Shown here: piece by piece, positions 63,992-64,000 of the stretch | Layout of the letters: each line of letters starts with the position of its first letter | How positions within the stretch are numbered: the stretch's first letter is position 1 | Source: an uncultured Roseburia sp. | GTDB taxonomy: Bacteria > Bacillota > Clostridia > Lachnospirales > Lachnospiraceae | Assembly (NCBI GenBank): GCA_947062675.1 | Contig: CAMSQM010000009.1 | Location: forward strand, 1 to 64,000 | Reading direction: 5' to 3' | DNA: 64,000 bases | Notes under the pieces: generated by a model | Seen by the model: the letters and a program-made list of their open reading frames with translations, nothing else | The model's database searches: none | What the model was told of the DNA's origin: nothing | Made by a program: the position numbers and the translations under genes

Positions 63992-64000
63992 CCCCTTATT

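Overview
The window looks like a chromosomal segment of a spore-forming, flagellated, Gram-positive anaerobe of the Clostridia, most likely Lachnospiraceae. The evidence is the gene content (spoIIE, dipicolinate synthase spoVFA/spoVFB, mbl followed by flagellar rod genes, a flavodiiron protein, phosphotransacetylase), the gene order (spoIIE-tilS-hpt-ftsH and mbl-flhO-flhP, both shared with Bacillus subtilis), strong AGGAGG-type ribosome binding sites and many simple stem-loop terminators. I see no prophage, insertion sequence, CRISPR array or rRNA gene. There is one tRNA gene (Pro, anticodon GGG).

Layout. 1-5.2 kb: nucleotide excision repair, uvrB-uvrA, with an SOS-type operator upstream. 5.7-9.0 kb: an MreB/Mbl cell-shape gene with three flagellar rod/hook genes. 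9.1-14.3 kb: recD2, facing a three-gene ABC importer of the TrpXYZ type on the minus strand. 14.4-19.6 kb: tRNA-Pro, then a TetR regulator diverging from a four-gene operon (membrane-anchored alpha/beta hydrolase, condensation-domain protein, free carrier protein, AMP-forming ligase) with two identical palindromic operators over its promoter. This is the best candidate for an undescribed small-molecule or lipid pathway. 19.6-26.0 kb: spoIIE-tilS-hpt-ftsH, with a Spo0A-type promoter. 26.4-32.2 kb: a Nudix-GNAT fusion, a LysM/Gly-Met-Pro-repeat/helical protein with a sigma-K-like promoter (probably a spore-coat protein), a DUF4474-like protein, a metallophosphoesterase and aspartate kinase. 32.1-33.0 kb: no convincing gene on the plus strand, but a promoter-to-terminator unit on the minus strand with 56-bp tandem repeats. 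33.0-34.5 kb: dipicolinate synthase under another sigma-K-like promoter.

34.5-41.1 kb is a run of small and poorly known genes: TSCPD protein, DUF6232-like membrane protein, lipoprotein, the DUF6179/DUF6323 pair, an SPFH protein with a ribbon-helix-helix partner, a stand-alone LexA-like winged helix, and an XRE regulator. Two noncoding 44-bp tandem arrays lie among them. 41.4-45.8 kb: ABC ATPase plus a giant FtsX-type permease with coiled coil. 45.9-52.1 kb: tex, secA and a flavodiiron protein. 52.2-54.9 kb: a GH31 glucosidase and a small protein on the minus strand. 55.0-61.5 kb: pta, a CIRCE-controlled hsp20, a YitT-type membrane protein, a large membrane protein of unknown function, a UDP-sugar pyrophosphorylase and an acidic coiled-coil protein. 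61.5-64 kb: on the minus strand, a GHKL histidine kinase, a YhfC-type membrane protease homologue and a DUF3887 lipoprotein, overlapping as one operon.

Functional links: aspartate kinase feeds the lysine branch from which SpoVFA/B make dipicolinate for the spore core. SpoIIE starts compartment-specific sporulation and the LysM protein probably acts late in the mother cell. DNA repair (UvrBA, RecD2), proteostasis (FtsH, Hsp20) and export (SecA) are housekeeping. All assignments are from reading the sequence; no database search was run.
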